From Bacteroidia bacterium (GTDB lineage Bacteria > Bacteroidota > Bacteroidia > Bacteroidales > Bacteroidaceae), in contig RZZX01000021.1 of NCBI GenBank assembly GCA_009929715.1, forward strand, positions 1 through 33,088: 33,088 nucleotides of DNA, written 5' to 3'. The stretch's first letter is position 1, and every line of letters starts with the position of its first letter. Of the stretch, positions 23,064-32,070 are shown piece by piece. The notes under the pieces are model-generated. The model was not told the DNA's origin. It was given only the letters and a program-made list of their open reading frames with translations, and ran no database searches. A program made the translations under genes and the position numbers.

Positions 23064-24941
23064 TTAAAAGTTAGGACCTGCGCCAAACTGAGGTGCATTT
23101 TTATCATACCAAACACGCTCAGAATTCAATTTAGAAGCCTCATTTCCTATCGAAAAGCCCTGTTGTTTATAGGCAGATAAAATAATCTCACGCATTTTAT
23201 CTGTTGGCGATGGATCTTTCTTAGGAAAACGTCGTGGCAATAAATATGCACTACCATCAGTATTAAAGTTTTCGAAAGGCAAGTATTTCGAATTTACCAT
23301 TGGCACACCACTTCTCCGCATTGCAACATACATATCAAGTGGCATAAAGATAAAATTCAAACGCTGTTGGATATAAATCTTTTCAAGATCATCTCCATCA
23401 CCTTTCAACTGATAAGCTGGCTGAGTTAATAAATAATCCAATTCGTCGCTTTTCAAATTGATAGTTGCTTCGAAATCTTTATCAAAAGCCGTATCATAAT
23501 ATGGAATATGGTTCAAGCCAGCAACTTTATCCCATGCTTTCACAGAGTTTTTAACACCTTCTGTCAAATAATACTGGGCTGTCTGAGGCAATGTAGCACC
23601 GATAGCTTTTAATTCGGCTAAATATAAATTAACTTCACCAGCAGAGAAGTATAAACCATAAAAAGCCCGATCTTCTTTATCTTGAACCACAGGTGCATTA
23701 GGAGCGTCAGGATAAGTAAAATCACGATTTCCTTCATACATTTCCAACTGCATAGCAGATATTGGATTATAATATTTTTCTTTATTATCCAATGATACTT
23801 TATATAAATTGCCAGTAGGATCAAAATAACTTACCCAAGCAGGATCTGAGCTAGCTCTAAGTTGCGAAGGAATTCCATGATAACGAACCCAAGGTTCACC
23901 TGGTGCTTTCCATCCTTTAAAAACTTTTTTCCCGTTTTCTGTTTCAGAAAGGACTTTATCAGCTATAAAAGGAGGAAGTTCCTTTCCTGCATCAAAAAAG
24001 GCTTGAATGACTTTTGAATTATAATCATTTTTCGTAAAAAAGAAACGCACACGAGGATCTTTATTATTAACCATAAAGTCAACCAAGGTTTTATTTCCCA
24101 AACCTGTATCAGGATCTTCTTGACCATGGTACCACTCGCTACCTTGATTATAAATAAAATCATCTTTCATATCCACTAACATACCAGCTGGACTCTCTGA
24201 TACTTGCTTAGCAATTTCTAGTGCCTTCGCCTTATTAACGTGCAACAAGCGAACTGCTATTTTTAACTTCAATGAATTAGCAAATTTTGCCCACTTTTGT
24301 GCATCTCCTTTATATACAAAATCTTGATTACCTAAAGATACCTGAGTAACAGCAGTACCATCAGCTAATTTAACAGGATTAGTCAATATATTAATTGCAT
24401 TATCTAGCTGCGCAAGAAAATCATTAAATAGTTCTTCTTGTGTATCATATTTTGGCATCAACACAGGGGGATTAGTATAACGCGCTCTGTATGCCTCACT
24501 AAATGCCATAGAGCCATACATATCTGTATCTTGAATACCCATATACACAACCAACGGAGTAGTCATTGCTTTGATATATTGATATGAAGCAGCTGTTTTC
24601 TCATCCATCTGCTTTATCTGATGATCAATTTCAAGAGCATATTTAATAACTCGGCCAACATTCCCTTCTGAAGCCTGATCAGGCTGATTCAACAAGTTAG
24701 AATTACTTCCCGATGCCGCAGTTACTTGCCCCCATTTACACATATTAGAAAAATCATAATACCAAGACCAATATTCAGATGGAATAAAATCAGTCAACGT
24801 TTGAGTAAACAAAAAACGGCAATCAGGCTTACTTAAAGTAGATTCATTAGTATTAATATCGGAGAAATCATCTTTGCAACTAGTCGCACATAAAAGCAAA
24901 GAGCCACAAAAGAATGTTCCGAATATATATTTTAGTTTCAT
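23064..24941 (-). CDS. SusD/RagB-family glycan-binding surface lipoprotein
   Basis: SusD-like lipoproteins close over the SusC channel from outside and hold the glycan before import. The 625-residue precursor has a type II signal peptide with lipobox CATSC; the Cys is followed by KDDFSD, a charged run like the Bacteroidetes surface-export signal. The N-terminal helices (RFLFTQTLTDFI, YYDFSNMCKWGQ) and NVGRVIKYALEID, WAKFANSLKLKIAVRLL point to the SusD-like family 2 group rather than classic SusD. It is somewhat longer than usual for that group. The ATG at 24941, 19 bases after the SusC stop, starts the lipoprotein signal; the upstream ATG at 24974 lies inside susC and was rejected. Confidence 0.94.
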   Translation of the reverse strand: MKLKYIFGTFFCGSLLLCATSCKDDFSDINTNESTLSKPDCRFLFTQTLTDFIPSEYWSWYYDFSNMCKWGQVTAASGSNSNLLNQPDQASEGNVGRVIKYALEIDHQIKQMDEKTAASYQYIKAMTTPLVVYMGIQDTDMYGSMAFSEAYRARYTNPPVLMPKYDTQEELFNDFLAQLDNAINILTNPVKLADGTAVTQVSLGNQDFVYKGDAQKWAKFANSLKLKIAVRLLHVNKAKALEIAKQVSESPAGMLVDMKDDFIYNQGSEWYHGQEDPDTGLGNKTLVDFMVNNKDPRVRFFFTKNDYNSKVIQAFFDAGKELPPFIADKVLSETENGKKVFKGWKAPGEPWVRYHGIPSQLRASSDPAWVSYFDPTGNLYKVSLDNKEKYYNPISAMQLEMYEGNRDFTYPDAPNAPVVQDKEDRAFYGLYFSAGEVNLYLAELKAIGATLPQTAQYYLTEGVKNSVKAWDKVAGLNHIPYYDTAFDKDFEATINLKSDELDYLLTQPAYQLKGDGDDLEKIYIQQRLNFIFMPLDMYVAMRRSGVPMVNSKYLPFENFNTDGSAYLLPRRFPKKDPSPTDKMREIILSAYKQQGFSIGNEASKLNSERVWYDKNAPQFGAGPNF

Positions 24942-24960
24942 ATCAGTACATTTATTAAAA

Positions 24961-27900
24961 TTAGAAATCAACATTTACAGAAAACAAAAAGCTAGCAGTA
25001 TAAGGATTAAAAGAACGAACACGGAATTCACCAGAGCGATTTCCACGTACAGATTCAGGATTCAAATTATTAGGTAATGAGTTGTACAAATACCCTAAAT
25101 TACGACCTGTCAATGAACAAGTTAACCCTTTAGCACCTATCTTTGAATATATTTTTTTATCAAAACGATAAGATACTGTAATCTCTCGCAAAGCAATATA
25201 GCTTAATTTAGAGTACCAACTATCATTAACAACACCAGATCCCCAACTATTTCTGTAATAATGATAAGCTCCTGCATGTACAGGCTCTAGTAATCCTTTA
25301 TCAACAGCCTCTTTGTATGACATGCCGCTCAAATCATGTTTTTGTCCATCAGCACACGCTACAACAGACCCTGCTGCAAAAATGCCCTCCGGAATAACTC
25401 CATCAGAATAAGAAATACCGTAACTTTCCGACTGTTTAGGATTGCCATTGTTATCAATGTCCATCCATTTAGAAGTCCAACTAACGCCACCGTGAGAAGC
25501 ATCACGATATTTTAATGATTCTACTGTATTACCATTAGCAGTACCATAACGATTAGCATAAGATGCAATATAGCCACCAACACGTGAGTCTAATGCAACA
25601 CGTAATGTCAGATTCTTCCACTTCACAGAAGTACTTAATGAAGAAAGAAAATCAGGATTGATATCACCAATTTCTTTTACAGTACCATCGCGTTTTGCGT
25701 AAGCTGCACGATCATAATCATCCCAAGTCAATAAGATATTACCATTATCATCTCTTGCTGGTAAAATATCAGACATTAAGATACCATAAGCTCCACCAAC
25801 TTTAGCAACAGAGCCGACTCTGTAATCAAAAGCATTAGGTTGTCCTTCTAAAGGAATATAGCTTGCAACATCTTCGTGCAATGAAACAATTTTGCTCTTA
25901 TTTTTCGTGAAAGTTAAATCAACTCCCCATTCCCAATCTCTTGTTTGAATAGGTATTGTCTTTAAAGCGATTTCAAGACCTGAATTTTGAATATCTCCAG
26001 CATTTACAACTTCTTGAGAAATACCAGACACACTAGGAACATCTATTGACATTATTTGATCAGTAGTGTTTTCTTTATAATAAGTAGCATCTAATGCTAT
26101 TCTATTATTCAGTACTCTGTAATCTAATCCTATTTCCCACGAACTTTTACGCTCTGGCTTCAAATTAGGACTAACCATTTTATCTTTATCAAAATTATTC
26201 GTATAGATATTCCCGTTAGCCGTTTTAATCGTACCTAAATTATAACCAGAATTTATACTGTAAGGATCTGTATCATTACCTACTTGAGCCCAAGAAACAC
26301 GAAGTTTTGCTAGTGAAATCCAACTAGGTAAATCAAAGCTGTTGTTAATCAACCATGAACCTGAAACAGAAGGATAAAAATAAGAATATTCACCTGTTTT
26401 ATTACTATAAACCAAAGAAGAAGACCAGTCGTTACGCCCGGTTATATCTAAATAAACTTGATCTTTCCAAGAAGAATTAAATGCAAAAACGGTTGATAGC
26501 ATTCTTTTCTCTCCCTGAATAGAACCTGAATAATCTGGTGTACTCTTTGAATTTCCAATAAAATATTGACCTGGTACAACTAACCCATCTTTAGTCGCAA
26601 GTCGCATATATTTTTCTGTCTTATTATAATATTCTCCACGAACAAAACCACCTAAAGTAAAATCTTTAATGTTCTTATTGAACGTAAATGTACCAGCTGT
26701 AGTAAATTGCTCTTTCATAAAACTACTCATAGAATAACCACCACCTTCATTAGCATAGCCGCTACCCAATGATTTCACTTCAGAGTCTTGAGTATAAAGA
26801 TTCATATTAGCTTCAGCTTTAAACTGAACCCAGTCTGCTATCTTGTAATTCAATTCAAAAGTTGGACGAATAACATATTCCTTATAAACAGTATTTGCAT
26901 GATCTAAATTCCACCAAATAGATTTTACTGTACCAGGAACATAACCATATTTATCACCAAATTGATTTTGAGCGATTCCACCATGTTCTCCAAGATATTT
27001 ATTTCTCCATTCAGCAGGATTAACAAAATTGGGATTTCCACCATAAACACTGTACAAACCAACTTCTTGAGCCGCATTTTTCGGCGTAGAATGTGCATAA
27101 TTCACAGACGCTGCAACGTCAAGATCATCAGTAAGTTTATAAGTGCCCTTTAATAACATTGAATACCGTTCAAATGTATTATTAGGAGTCGTTGACTCTG
27201 CATTCTTATAAGATAGTGAAGAATAAAAAGAAGCCTTTTCAGTTCCTCCACGTATAACAACATTAGTATTTGTGTTAAACCCTGTCTGGTAGAACTCTTT
27301 CATGCCATCTTTATATGGAGAATACGTAGTCATACTTCCATCAAAATTTTCAATCTCACGCCCATCGAATCGTGGTCCCCAAGCATAACTAGTTGCATAT
27401 GCTGCACCTTTATAAGACGCTTTTCCAGCACTATTTACATATAACAAATCCGGGCTCCAACGATTTCCATAGCTAGAACGTTCTCCTGCCCATAGGCCAT
27501 ACCCATATTCATATTGCACTTCAGGATAATCTGTTATCACGTCAAGACCAAAACTTTGTGAAATAGAAACCCCCAAACCTTTTGCTCCCTTACCTCCTTT
27601 GGTAGTAATAACAACAGCACCATTTAGACCTCGAGAACCGTACAAAGCGGTAGCAGCCGCTCCTTTTAGCACAGACACCGTTTCAAAATCATCAGGGTTT
27701 AAGTTTTTCAACTCATTGCCATAGTCACTAGGATTGGCTGTCCAGTTTAAGTCAGTATTTCCTGATGTGCTATTATCCAAAATAACACCGTCAACAACAT
27801 AAATAGGCTGATTATTACCACTTAATGTAGAAGCACCACGAACCTGAATTTTAGTGGCCCCAAACATACCACCATCTGATTGACTAATCTCAACACCAGC

Positions 27901-28386
27901 AACTTTGCCTTGTAATGCACCAACAGGTGAAATTGTATTAGCTGTTTTAAGCTCATCGCCCTTTACTTCAGTTACAGCATAACCCAAAGCCTTTTCAGAA
28001 CGCTTCATACCTAAAGCGGTAACCACAACTTCGTCAAGTGCCTGGGTATCATCCTTTAATGTAATAATTAAGGCTTTACCTGTCCACTTCACTTCTTGCG
28101 TTACATAACCTACAAAAGAAACCTGAATAACATCCCCTTGTTTCACATTGTTTAATGTGAAATCGCCGTCCATACCTGTGATAGTACCATTTGTTGTTCC
28201 TTTCACTACTACAGAAGCCCCAATAACAGTTTCTCCACTAGAATCCTTCACAACTCCGGTACAACTACCCTTCTGCTGCGTGATTTGAACATCGGCTACA
28301 CCGAAATCAGAAACTGCATAGGCCATCCCTGTAGGTAACCCCATTAGGAATAGCAACATACTTACAGACTTAAAACGTTTTAGCAT
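24961..28386 (-). CDS. SusC/RagA-family TonB-dependent outer-membrane transporter
   Basis: SusC-like proteins are 22-strand beta-barrels that import oligosaccharides across the outer membrane using TonB energy. The 1141-residue protein has a signal peptide (MLKRFKSVSMLLFLMGLPTG, cut after AYA), a carboxypeptidase-regulatory-like domain (about 40-112: GVVKDSSGETVIGASVVVKG, FVGYVTQEV), then the SusC signature DEVVVTALGMKRSEKALGYA and a plug with RGASTLSGNNQPIYVVDGV. The barrel ends in the aromatic VNVDF. No N-terminal STN signalling domain is present, so it is not expected to signal to an anti-sigma factor. It leads the locus; susD follows 19 bases later. The substrate is not evident, though fucose-bearing glycans are suggested by the downstream GH29. 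Confidence 0.95.
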   Translation of the reverse strand: MLKRFKSVSMLLFLMGLPTGMAYAVSDFGVADVQITQQKGSCTGVVKDSSGETVIGASVVVKGTTNGTITGMDGDFTLNNVKQGDVIQVSFVGYVTQEVKWTGKALIITLKDDTQALDEVVVTALGMKRSEKALGYAVTEVKGDELKTANTISPVGALQGKVAGVEISQSDGGMFGATKIQVRGASTLSGNNQPIYVVDGVILDNSTSGNTDLNWTANPSDYGNELKNLNPDDFETVSVLKGAAATALYGSRGLNGAVVITTKGGKGAKGLGVSISQSFGLDVITDYPEVQYEYGYGLWAGERSSYGNRWSPDLLYVNSAGKASYKGAAYATSYAWGPRFDGREIENFDGSMTTYSPYKDGMKEFYQTGFNTNTNVVIRGGTEKASFYSSLSYKNAESTTPNNTFERYSMLLKGTYKLTDDLDVAASVNYAHSTPKNAAQEVGLYSVYGGNPNFVNPAEWRNKYLGEHGGIAQNQFGDKYGYVPGTVKSIWWNLDHANTVYKEYVIRPTFELNYKIADWVQFKAEANMNLYTQDSEVKSLGSGYANEGGGYSMSSFMKEQFTTAGTFTFNKNIKDFTLGGFVRGEYYNKTEKYMRLATKDGLVVPGQYFIGNSKSTPDYSGSIQGEKRMLSTVFAFNSSWKDQVYLDITGRNDWSSSLVYSNKTGEYSYFYPSVSGSWLINNSFDLPSWISLAKLRVSWAQVGNDTDPYSINSGYNLGTIKTANGNIYTNNFDKDKMVSPNLKPERKSSWEIGLDYRVLNNRIALDATYYKENTTDQIMSIDVPSVSGISQEVVNAGDIQNSGLEIALKTIPIQTRDWEWGVDLTFTKNKSKIVSLHEDVASYIPLEGQPNAFDYRVGSVAKVGGAYGILMSDILPARDDNGNILLTWDDYDRAAYAKRDGTVKEIGDINPDFLSSLSTSVKWKNLTLRVALDSRVGGYIASYANRYGTANGNTVESLKYRDASHGGVSWTSKWMDIDNNGNPKQSESYGISYSDGVIPEGIFAAGSVVACADGQKHDLSGMSYKEAVDKGLLEPVHAGAYHYYRNSWGSGVVNDSWYSKLSYIALREITVSYRFDKKIYSKIGAKGLTCSLTGRNLGYLYNSLPNNLNPESVRGNRSGEFRVRSFNPYTASFLFSVNVDF

Positions 28387-28457
28387 AATAATGATTTTAA
28401 GTTATTTAATAAAAACTTTTAGAGAGAGAGAATCTATATTCTCTTGTTTTAGCAGGA

Positions 28458-28489
28458 CAAAGATATATATTATATAATATAACCACAAC
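28458..28489 (-). promoter_or_regulatory. Promoter of the SusCD locus
   Basis: On the minus strand GTTG (28486-28489), a 20-base spacer, then TATCTTTG (28458-28465) fit the Bacteroidetes promoter with one mismatch in the -33 element. The leader to the SusC ATG is about 65 bases and holds a perfect 7-bp hairpin (28427-28433 with 28438-28444) in a GA/CT-rich tract. Confidence 0.65.
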
Positions 28490-28962
28490 CTATTCTTAAT
28501 TCAAATAAAACCTTATTAATATTTTTTAAGATATAAAAAAAATCTTAAAAACAGTGCTGAAAACAGTGCTGAGAATAAGATATTGTATAGAAAGACTAAA
28601 AAGGAATAAAATATATACGTCAAAAGAGCCTACAGACCTCTTCTGTTTAACAAAAAAACATTTATAAAAATCGACAAAGAAAGGGTTAAAGTATTAAATA
28701 AATCAATAAAAAAGCAAACAAAAAATAAAAAAGCAAGGCGTAAACAAATCATAAACCGCTAAAATGTAATCAGCAAATTTAAAAAGCCAGAGAGCTATTT
28801 CTGGCATTGGAAGCAAATTAGAAATAAGCACTCAATCTTTTCTTGACAAGTCTCGTTAAATATCCTTAAGCAACCAACGAGATAATAATTAATTGACGAA
28901 CTTTGCAACTAGCAGCCTTAAAAGGATTGCTAATAACAACCAGTCATTAAACATCGTGAAAC
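28490..28962. other. AT-rich gap upstream of SusC and the DUF3332 gene
   Basis: No gene is seen here on either strand. The stretch contains an AT-rich inverted repeat with 10-bp arms (28523-28532 and 28542-28551), an exact 12-bp tandem pair AAACAGTGCTGA (28549-28560, 28561-28572), and a 6-bp GC-containing hairpin GCCAGA/TCTGGC (28786-28791 with 28800-28805). A near-match -7 box GAACTTTG (28898-28905) may serve the DUF3332 gene. Binding sites for the locus regulator could lie here, but none can be named. Confidence 0.5.
28549..28572. repeat. 12-bp exact tandem duplication
   Basis: AAACAGTGCTGA occurs twice head to tail, about 60 bases upstream of the SusC promoter -33 element. It could be a direct-repeat regulator site or a chance slippage product. 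Confidence 0.6.
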
Positions 28963-29520
28963 ATGAAAAAAAACAAAACAGTATGGGCACTTTTGATGCT
29001 CTTTTCGAGTGGTCTATTCTTTAGTTCATGCGTGGGGTCATTCAGCTTATTCAACCATTTACGTTCTTGGAATCAGACTGTAAGCGACAAATTCGTCAAT
29101 GAATTAATCTTTCTTTCTATGCACATCGTACCAGTATATGAAGCAGCTTACTTGGCAGATGCTTTGGTCATCAATTCCATTGAGTTCTGGAGTGGGTCTA
29201 ACCCGCTGGCAAACATCGGAGATATAAAGAAAGTAAAGGGCGACAACGGGGAGTATTGGGTCACTACAATCGAAGATGGGTATAGAATAAAAAAAGTAGG
29301 AGAAAAGAAAACCATCGAGTTGGTGTATGACAAGGAGTTAAGCACTTGGTGTGTGGTGTCAAACAACGAAACAACTGAGCTGGTGAAAATAAATAAAAAT
29401 GGCACTGCCGATCTTATATTACCTAACAAACAGCGATTTAATGTCACCCTAGACCATCAAGGGGTTATGGCGGCTAAAGAGATTGCTTCGATGTCGCCTT
29501 TATTTGTAAGCGCGAAATAG
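28963..29520 (+). CDS. DUF3332 family lipoprotein
   Basis: The 185-residue product has a lipoprotein signal peptide (MKKNKTVWALLMLFSSGLF, lipobox SSC near residue 23). The mature start VGSFSLFNHLRSWNQTVSDKFVNELIFL and the hydrophobic IVPVYEAAYLADALVINSIEFWSGSNP fit DUF3332, which pairs a membrane-near helical half with a small beta-rich C-terminal half (GEYWVTTIEDGYRIKK and onward). I know of no function for the family. No acidic run follows the Cys, so it probably faces the periplasm. It stands alone, with a clear terminator after it. Confidence 0.85.
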   Translation: MKKNKTVWALLMLFSSGLFFSSCVGSFSLFNHLRSWNQTVSDKFVNELIFLSMHIVPVYEAAYLADALVINSIEFWSGSNPLANIGDIKKVKGDNGEYWVTTIEDGYRIKKVGEKKTIELVYDKELSTWCVVSNNETTELVKINKNGTADLILPNKQRFNVTLDHQGVMAAKEIASMSPLFVSAK

Positions 29521-29540
29521 AAAAATCCAACAGATGGATG

Positions 29541-29582
29541 CGTGTGGCCTCATATTCTCTAATTTTGGCCACACGTTTTTTT
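29541..29582 (+). terminator. Terminator of the DUF3332 gene
   Basis: Perfect 9-base arms CGTGTGGCC (29541-29549) and GGCCACACG (29567-29575) with a 17-base loop, followed by seven T. It lies 20 bases after the stop, between convergent genes. Confidence 0.92.
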
Positions 29583-29584
29583 AT

Positions 29585-31894
29585 TTAAAATGGATATCCT
29601 ACTGCAAAATGAAAAGCAAAATCACGCTTAAAATTAGGACGCCAAATGGGATAGCGCTCTGGACCTCGATCGTAAACGGGGTTTAGGGCTTTCATTCCTC
29701 CGTCAAAACGCAAAATGAAAAAGCCTAAATCTAAACGCAAACCTAAACCGTAAGCGACTGCTATCTGCTTATAAAATTGATTGAATTTAAAAACGCCACC
29801 TGGCTGATTGGCATAACTGCGAATGGTCCAAACATTGCCGGCATCTACAAATACAGCACTCTGAAATTTCCAAAACAACCGACTACGGTACTCTATACTG
29901 GCATCTAACTTGATGTCGCCCGACTGATTTAACTGATTTCCATCACCAGGGAAGGAACCGGGACCTAAACGACGAACAGACCAACCTCTGACACTGTTGG
30001 CTCCTCCAGAAAAATAACGCTTTTCAAAGGGAATGGCTTTGGCATTGGAATAGGGAATGGCTGTGCCTAAACCTAAATGAAAGGCTAATGAATTTCGACT
30101 GTCGATCGATATGTTTTTGGCAAAATCGAATTCTCCTTTAACATACTGTGCGTAAGGTATCCCCAAAACCGTGTATTCACCATCGTTGTTCTGGTGCAAC
30201 CCTAAACCCCGAGAGAGGGCATACATGACATTGCCCGCTGACTCGAAATTGACACGGATGGAATAAGAGTTGGAAGCAATGGTGTTATTGACCGATTCGG
30301 CTCCTTGACTGTTGTACGTGTAGCCATAGCCCATGCGAATGATTAATCTGTTCCGATAGTTATACTGAAAAATAGAGTTCTGACCTTTATTGATATAGTC
30401 GTCTTCGAACTGCTTAGAGATCCAAGGCAGATACAAGAAGCTAATATCGAGCAGGTCTATGCGATGGTTTACTCGCTGTTTTTGAAACCACTTATAACTC
30501 CAGGAGGCAGAGGCTACGGTACGAGAGTATTCTGGGCGAAGCTGGTAATTGTATTGCATGCCAAACTCTGTTGTGGCGCGAATATGGCGCTTGTAGTCTG
30601 CTGATAAAAAAGGAAACATGAAACTCGGAAAGTTGATGCTCGACTCTACAGCATACTCGGTATAGTTATTGTTGCGATAACCTGCTTGAAGACCGGAAAT
30701 GACTTCATAGGCGCCCCGAAATTTCACCATAAAAACTTCAGATCCTTTAAATAAATTTCTGTTTTGTAGGGAGACTGAAGCTGCCGCTCCTAAATCGCCT
30801 GCGGAATTTGTTCCTTCAACCTCAAAAGCAATGGATTTATGCTTACTTCTTGTAAGCATCACATAGCAGTTTAAAGCTGCCGAATCGGTCTTTTGTAGCT
30901 CAAAAAAGCGAATATTGGTATACTTTAAGGCTGAGAGCCGACCAAAATTGGCATAGGTCCGCTGTACATCTTGTGCGTCATAAAAGCCACCTGATTGAAT
31001 CCGCAAATTGTCGGTCAGAACCTTGGGGCGTAGATAGAGCTTTTTGTTATAGTAAATCGGACAGCCATTGTAATGAATAGAGTCACTCACTTTTATACTC
31101 GACAAGGCTGAAGATTTCAAAACATCATAATCGGCAATAAAACTTACGTTATTGATTCTGTAACGCTTATGGTTGCGCAAAGAATCAGCAACGTGGGCTC
31201 TATACCCTTGCAGATGAAAAGTTAAATCAACTTGTTTGGTATTGACTATTGTATCGGCTGTATAAACAATGTAATCTTTATTGAACTCATAATAGCCGCG
31301 TCTTAAAAGTGATTCGCCTATTCGCTGGCGTTCGGCATCTAAGACATTTACATCGAAAACCATGCCGGGGGTTAATAGGCTTGCCAACGAATCACTAGCT
31401 AATAGTTGAGAGATAGCCGAGTCGTCTATAATGCGCTTGAGGGTTCTAACAACATAAGGTTCTCCTGTGGTAACATCAAAATAGACTTTAATCTTTTTCT
31501 TCTTTTTGCTTTCACGTTTCTTTACGGTAGCCCCCATGTAACCCATGTTGCGTACTGCTTTGGTGATTTCTACTTGTGAACGAATGGCATCTTCCGAATG
31601 ATAGATAACAGGAGCATCACCAATACGCCGCAAAACTTTGTTGACCCATTGTGTGGAATCACGCCCGGACAGGTTATAGAGATATAACTGTGATTTAATT
31701 AAGCTAAACCACTTAGAGTTCGGTGTCTGACGAAGATAGATATGCAAGGAAGAGGGTTTAACGCTTTTATTGTCGGTACGAATTCTCACATCGTCTAGCA
31801 AGTACTGACCTTCTGGTACAAACTTAGTCGCAGAGCAAGACGCCAACAAAAAACTAATAAAAAGAAATAAAAACCGAATAGATATTTTCCTCAT
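29585..31894 (-). CDS. TamL-type Omp85 outer-membrane lipoprotein
   Basis: Omp85 proteins insert or export outer-membrane proteins. This 769-residue one starts with a lipoprotein signal (MRKISIRFLFLFISFLLASC), the mark of the Bacteroidetes TamL variant of TamA, then SATKFVPEGQYLLDDVRI. POTRA-like domains follow (to about 330; GYMGATVKKRESKKKKKIKV, VRTLKRIID, RGYYEFNKDYI). The C-terminal barrel has GGANSVRGWSVRRLGPGSF, the conserved lid-lock VRGW/R motif, and ends in FAFHFAVGYPF with the terminal Phe needed for barrel insertion. The ATG at 31894 is preferred over the GTG at 31903. No tamB-like partner gene lies beside it. Confidence 0.9.
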   Translation of the reverse strand: MRKISIRFLFLFISFLLASCSATKFVPEGQYLLDDVRIRTDNKSVKPSSLHIYLRQTPNSKWFSLIKSQLYLYNLSGRDSTQWVNKVLRRIGDAPVIYHSEDAIRSQVEITKAVRNMGYMGATVKKRESKKKKKIKVYFDVTTGEPYVVRTLKRIIDDSAISQLLASDSLASLLTPGMVFDVNVLDAERQRIGESLLRRGYYEFNKDYIVYTADTIVNTKQVDLTFHLQGYRAHVADSLRNHKRYRINNVSFIADYDVLKSSALSSIKVSDSIHYNGCPIYYNKKLYLRPKVLTDNLRIQSGGFYDAQDVQRTYANFGRLSALKYTNIRFFELQKTDSAALNCYVMLTRSKHKSIAFEVEGTNSAGDLGAAASVSLQNRNLFKGSEVFMVKFRGAYEVISGLQAGYRNNNYTEYAVESSINFPSFMFPFLSADYKRHIRATTEFGMQYNYQLRPEYSRTVASASWSYKWFQKQRVNHRIDLLDISFLYLPWISKQFEDDYINKGQNSIFQYNYRNRLIIRMGYGYTYNSQGAESVNNTIASNSYSIRVNFESAGNVMYALSRGLGLHQNNDGEYTVLGIPYAQYVKGEFDFAKNISIDSRNSLAFHLGLGTAIPYSNAKAIPFEKRYFSGGANSVRGWSVRRLGPGSFPGDGNQLNQSGDIKLDASIEYRSRLFWKFQSAVFVDAGNVWTIRSYANQPGGVFKFNQFYKQIAVAYGLGLRLDLGFFILRFDGGMKALNPVYDRGPERYPIWRPNFKRDFAFHFAVGYPF

Positions 31895-31932
31895 AGACAC
31901 CACAACGTAAAAATAGGCATTAATGTTATCGG

Positions 31933-31964
31933 CAAAGATAATTTTTATTTCCCGCTTACGGAAA
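31933..31964 (-). promoter_or_regulatory. Promoter of the TamL gene
   Basis: On the minus strand TTTC (31961-31964), a 20-base spacer, and TATCTTTG (31933-31940), 38 bases before the ATG. One mismatch in the -33 element. Confidence 0.65.
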
Positions 31965-32000
31965 TAATCACGATTAATAAATAGGAACGCTTATAGAGAC

Positions 32001-32052
32001 AAAAAAAAGCTTGCCTAAACTATCGCATAACAAGCAATAACTCAGACAAGCT
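32001..32052 (-). terminator. Terminator of the fimbrillin-like gene
   Basis: Arms 32008-32016 and 32044-32052 pair over nine positions (one G-T pair) and on the minus strand are followed by eight T (32001-32008). It sits 18 bases after the stop. Confidence 0.85.
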
Positions 32053-32070
32053 CAATTTCTTTTTAAAGGA

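Noticed and set aside
28523..28551. AT-rich inverted repeat as a terminator
   Set aside because: Nearly only A/T pairs and no gene ends there on either strand.
28843..28866. TTGACA with ATATCC as a sigma-70 promoter for the DUF3332 gene
   Set aside because: Enterobacterial-type elements are not the promoter type used by Bacteroidetes; likely chance in AT-rich DNA.
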